From assembly GCA_964547525.1 (NCBI GenBank), contig CAZJOD010000070.1, positions 1-18,138 on the forward strand: a stretch of DNA of 18,138 nucleotides. Reading direction: 5' to 3'. The DNA is from CAZJOD01 sp964547525. Lineage in GTDB: Bacteria > Bacillota > Clostridia > JAAYHZ01. This document shows positions 15,840-18,138 of the stretch, piece after piece (the first letter of the stretch is position 1; the number at the start of each line of letters is the position of its first letter). The notes under the pieces are model-generated. The model saw only the letters and a list, made by a program, of their open reading frames with translations. It was not told the DNA's origin and ran no database searches. Position numbers and translations under genes: made by a program.

Positions 15840-16604
15840 ATGGCAAAAAAATGGTATCCTGTTATCGATTATTTAACATGTGTGGAATGCGGGACGTGTG
15901 TAGCAAAGTGCCCTCATGATGTATATGATACCACAAAGGCGCCTTCACCACTTGTGAAGAATCCCCAATTGTGTGTCGATCATTGTCATGGCTGTGGCAA
16001 TCGTTGTCCGGTCGGAGCAATCACTTATTTGGGTGAGGACACCGGATGGACCCCGCCGAACGGAGATATAAAACCGGAGGAAGCCTGTTGCTCTTGCGGA
16101 TGTGTAACATCAGGACAAAAAAAGATTACTGTTGAGTATCTTTATCTTGATCTAGAAACTTGTGAACGTTGTATAGGAACAGACAATGTACTTGATGATG
16201 TTATGATGACATTAACACCTGCATTGTGTCTTGCCGGACTTGAAGTGGAGTACAAAAAAATTGAGATGAAAACAGCTGAGATTGCAAAGAGATACAAGTT
16301 TTTATCTTCACCTACGATCCGTGTGAACGGAATTGATATTTGTCAATCGGTTACAGAAAACAACTGTGGCTGTTGCAGTGATATAAGCGGCACCAAAGTA
16401 AACTGTCGGGTGTTTAAATATAACGGTGAAACATATGAGGTGCCTCCGAAAGAAATGCTTGCTGAAGCTATTCTTAAGGTGGTATTCGGTCATATAAAGG
16501 AAGGTTGTTCCTGTGGAGATTATGAACTGTCTGATAATTTGAAAGAATTCTTTAACGGTAAGGAAAACAAAGTTGAATGTACATGTGGAGGTAAATGTTG
16601 TTGA
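15840..16604 (+). CDS. ferredoxin-DUF2703 fusion, extremely cysteine-rich
   Basis: The 254-residue protein has 26 cysteines. Residues 1-65 are a two-cluster ferredoxin-like domain: C-x2-C-x2-C-x3-CP at 14-24 and a variant C-x3-C-x2-C-x3-CP at 45-56. A linker holds CCSCGC (83-88). Residues about 95-215 resemble DUF2703, a thioredoxin-like domain: VEYLYLDLETCERC with the C-x2-C pair 108/111, SSPTIRVNGIDIC, and a CGCC cluster (176-179). The tail adds CSC (223-225) and CTCGGKCC (247-254). It probably passes electrons from iron-sulphur clusters to thiols or bound metalloid in the cytoplasm; this is inference. The start has an AGGAGG site, and the stop overlaps the next start (TGATG). The fusion itself is the oddest gene here. 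Confidence 0.75.
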   Translation: MAKKWYPVIDYLTCVECGTCVAKCPHDVYDTTKAPSPLVKNPQLCVDHCHGCGNRCPVGAITYLGEDTGWTPPNGDIKPEEACCSCGCVTSGQKKITVEYLYLDLETCERCIGTDNVLDDVMMTLTPALCLAGLEVEYKKIEMKTAEIAKRYKFLSSPTIRVNGIDICQSVTENNCGCCSDISGTKVNCRVFKYNGETYEVPPKEMLAEAILKVVFGHIKEGCSCGDYELSDNLKEFFNGKENKVECTCGGKCC

Positions 16605-17146
16605 TGAGTAATAAAAAAATTGACAAGAAAAAGCTATTCCAAAATATAGTGGCTCCCATATTGATTGTTGTGGCAATTATTGTAATGTGGGTTGTAAAAA
16701 CTTATTCGACATCTGCCCCCGGTAACAAACAAACCGGGACGAATGCAGATTTTATGCTAGAAGCGACATCAATTGATTTAGATGCATTGAAAGAATATAA
16801 CCTACCAATTATAATTGATTTCGGAGCGGATTCGTGTCTCCCTTGTAAGGAAATGGCTCCTGTATTAATAAAATTGAATGCGGATATGCAGGGCAAAGCT
16901 ATAATTAAATTTGTTGATGTTTGGAAAAACTCAAACGCTGCAAGGGGTTTTCCTGTTCAGGTTATTCCCACTCAGGTGTTTATCAATGCTGACGGTACAC
17001 CTTATGTGCCTAGTAATGATATACAGATTAATTTTAACATGTATACCTATAAAGAAACCGGCGAACATGCTTTTACTGTGCATCAGGGGGGGTTGACCGA
17101 AAAACAATTATTGGCTATTCTAGCTGATATGGGGGTGACCGAATGA
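16604..17146 (+). CDS. membrane-anchored thioredoxin-like protein
   Basis: From the ATG at 16604 the 180-residue product has a Lys-rich N terminus, one membrane segment (about 12-31), a short Ser/Thr/Gly linker and a thioredoxin fold. The active site is CLPC (Cys78, Cys81) in FGADSCLPCKEMAP, and the cis-proline is in VIPTQVFIN (Pro122). The positive-inside rule places the thioredoxin domain outside the cytoplasm. It would be the natural partner of the CcdA-type protein that follows. An ATG 9 bases upstream (16595) sits only 3 bases after the GGAGG, so 16604 (or TTG 16601) is preferred. The start overlaps the upstream stop and the stop overlaps the downstream start (ATGA), so the genes are translationally coupled. 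Confidence 0.85.
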   Translation: MSNKKIDKKKLFQNIVAPILIVVAIIVMWVVKTYSTSAPGNKQTGTNADFMLEATSIDLDALKEYNLPIIIDFGADSCLPCKEMAPVLIKLNADMQGKAIIKFVDVWKNSNAARGFPVQVIPTQVFINADGTPYVPSNDIQINFNMYTYKETGEHAFTVHQGGLTEKQLLAILADMGVTE

Positions 17147-17832
17147 CTCAAATCCTTGAGAGCATTTCTGACATAATTACCGACAGCGGTTGGCTTGCAC
17201 CTGTTCTTGCGTTTTTTGCCGGAGTGCTTACTTCTTTTACACCTTGCTCTTTATCAGGTGTTCCTCTTGTTATAAGTTATGTAGGAGGTACAGGTGGGAG
17301 GAATACTAAAAAGGCGTTCAAGCTTTCCGTCACTTTCGCTTTAGGATCTGCGGTTACATTTACAATACTAGGGGTGAGTGCTTCAATTGCCGGTCGTTTA
17401 ATTGGTACTTCAGCATCCTGGTGGTACATTATACTTGGTATTTTAATGATGTTAATGGCTTTGCAGACGTGGGGTATATATGAAATTGTTCCTTCAAGCT
17501 ACCTAATTTCTAAGAATAATAAAAAGGGCTACTTAGGAGCTTTCATTACCGGAATTTTTGCAGGAATATTTTCTTCGCCTTGTTCTACACCTGTACTTAT
17601 TGCTCTGCTTGCTATTGTCGCCGGAAAAGGAAGTATTTTTTGGGGAATACTATTATTACTACTGTATTCAATAGGGCATGGTATTCTTGCTATTATTGCC
17701 GGAACATCTATAGGATTTGTGCAAAGGCTTTCTTCCGGTGAAAAATATGGTAAAGCAAGCAAAATATTAAAAATATTAATGGGCACTATAATTTTGCTCA
17801 TTGGGCTATATATGTTCTATCTAGGGTTTTAA
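17143..17832 (+). CDS. CcdA/DsbD-type transmembrane thiol-electron transporter
   Basis: The 229-residue membrane protein has six predicted helices and the two cysteine motifs of the family: SFTPCSLSGVPLV with Cys35 and FSSPCSTPVLIAL with Cys147. These two cysteines form the disulphide that carries reducing equivalents from cytoplasmic thioredoxin across the membrane. A His-containing segment (YSIGHG) is also typical. The ATGA overlap with the upstream gene, which encodes the external thioredoxin, and a thioredoxin-like gene downstream give the donor and acceptor expected for a relay. No cytochrome c or haem-lyase gene is nearby, so a role outside cytochrome c maturation is likely. Confidence 0.85.
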   Translation: MTQILESISDIITDSGWLAPVLAFFAGVLTSFTPCSLSGVPLVISYVGGTGGRNTKKAFKLSVTFALGSAVTFTILGVSASIAGRLIGTSASWWYIILGILMMLMALQTWGIYEIVPSSYLISKNNKKGYLGAFITGIFAGIFSSPCSTPVLIALLAIVAGKGSIFWGILLLLLYSIGHGILAIIAGTSIGFVQRLSSGEKYGKASKILKILMGTIILLIGLYMFYLGF

Positions 17833-17857
17833 AATAATATAAAAGGAGAGATTTATT

Positions 17858-18138
17858 ATGGCGTTGTTTAGAAAGAAAAACAAAAAAGAGGAAACCGGAT
17901 CATGCTGCTGCTGTGGAAATTGTAACGCAGAAAGCATGGCACAAGCAGAAACCGCTAAATCCAAGGGAGCGGGAGTGAAGGTTTTAGGAAGTGGATGTAC
18001 CAAATGTAATCAACTTGAGGCTGCGACAAAAGCAGCTTTAGAGCAACTTGGGATGGATACTAAAATTGATCATGTAACTGATTTTTCACAAATTGCAGCA
18101 TATGGTGTAATGACTACTCCTGCTCTTGTCATCGATGG
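17858..18138 (+). CDS. MTH895/TM0996-type thioredoxin-like protein with cysteine-rich N terminus, cut by window edge
   Basis: The first 93 residues are visible. After a Lys-rich start there is a CCCCGNC cluster (Cys16-19, Cys22), then a small thioredoxin/glutaredoxin fold of the 'redox-active disulfide protein 2' type: VKVLGSGCTKCNQL with the C-x2-C at 47/50, and MTTPALVID with the cis-proline. There is no membrane segment, so it should be cytoplasmic. These small proteins often sit beside ArsP/DUF318 permeases in clostridia. Here it could reduce the CcdA protein or hand a thiol-bound substrate to the permease. AAAGGAGAG lies 8 bases before the ATG, and it is 25 bases after the CcdA-type gene. 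The C-terminal end is outside the window. Confidence 0.85.
   Translation, partial: MALFRKKNKKEETGSCCCCGNCNAESMAQAETAKSKGAGVKVLGSGCTKCNQLEAATKAALEQLGMDTKIDHVTDFSQIAAYGVMTTPALVID

Noticed and set aside
16308..16676. A 122-codon minus-strand frame in the ferredoxin-DUF2703 region
   Set aside because: It is antisense to a coherent cysteine-rich protein and shows low-complexity Thr/Phe content typical of a shadow frame.
17143..17832. Cytochrome c biogenesis role for the CcdA-type protein
   Set aside because: No haem-binding CxxCH protein, haem lyase or ResB-like gene is in the window; the neighbours are permease and thioredoxins.

Overview
The window is AT-rich (roughly a third G+C by eye). Strong Shine-Dalgarno sites, TTG starts, a clostridial-type lipoprotein, a GGDEF/HD-GYP signalling protein and a ferredoxin/thioredoxin cluster point to an anaerobic Firmicute, most likely in the Clostridia. 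No rRNA, tRNA, transposase, phage gene or CRISPR array was seen. Genes face both ways in short units, as in an ordinary chromosome.

Positions 1-2602 hold small single genes: the start of a J-domain co-chaperone (minus), a transglutaminase-like cysteine protein, a short lipoprotein with an acidic tail, and a GlsB/YeaQ-type small membrane protein (minus). A DUF89/ARMT1-like damage-control phosphatase (2769-3626, minus) follows. Its predicted transcription start falls inside a 13-base A run.

Positions 3956-9994 are a carbohydrate locus. One promoter is followed by a leader hairpin, a very large heparinase II/III-like protein with an N-terminal CBM9-like domain, and a (beta/alpha)8 glycoside-hydrolase-like protein with a beta-galactosidase-trimerisation-like domain. 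Neither protein has a signal peptide and there is no transporter beside them, so they probably act on imported oligosaccharides. The substrate is unknown.

A GC-rich perfect hairpin at 10083-10114 separates this locus from a convergent DUF975 membrane protein (minus). Next comes a two-gene unit: a membrane-bound dCache-HAMP-PAS-GGDEF-HD-GYP protein and a YhhN-type lysoplasmalogenase.

The most interesting part is 14641 to the right edge. A near-consensus promoter overlaps one ATCAA-N6-TTGAT palindrome, the classical ArsR box, and a second such box lies in the leader. They control a tight operon of an ArsP/DUF318 permease, a 26-cysteine ferredoxin-DUF2703 fusion, a membrane-anchored thioredoxin, a CcdA-type thiol-electron transporter and a cysteine-rich MTH895-type thioredoxin (cut by the edge). 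Together they look like a metalloid- or thiol-responsive export system with its own electron relay across the membrane. The operon parts are known families. The ferredoxin-DUF2703 fusion and the complete relay are what deserve follow-up.
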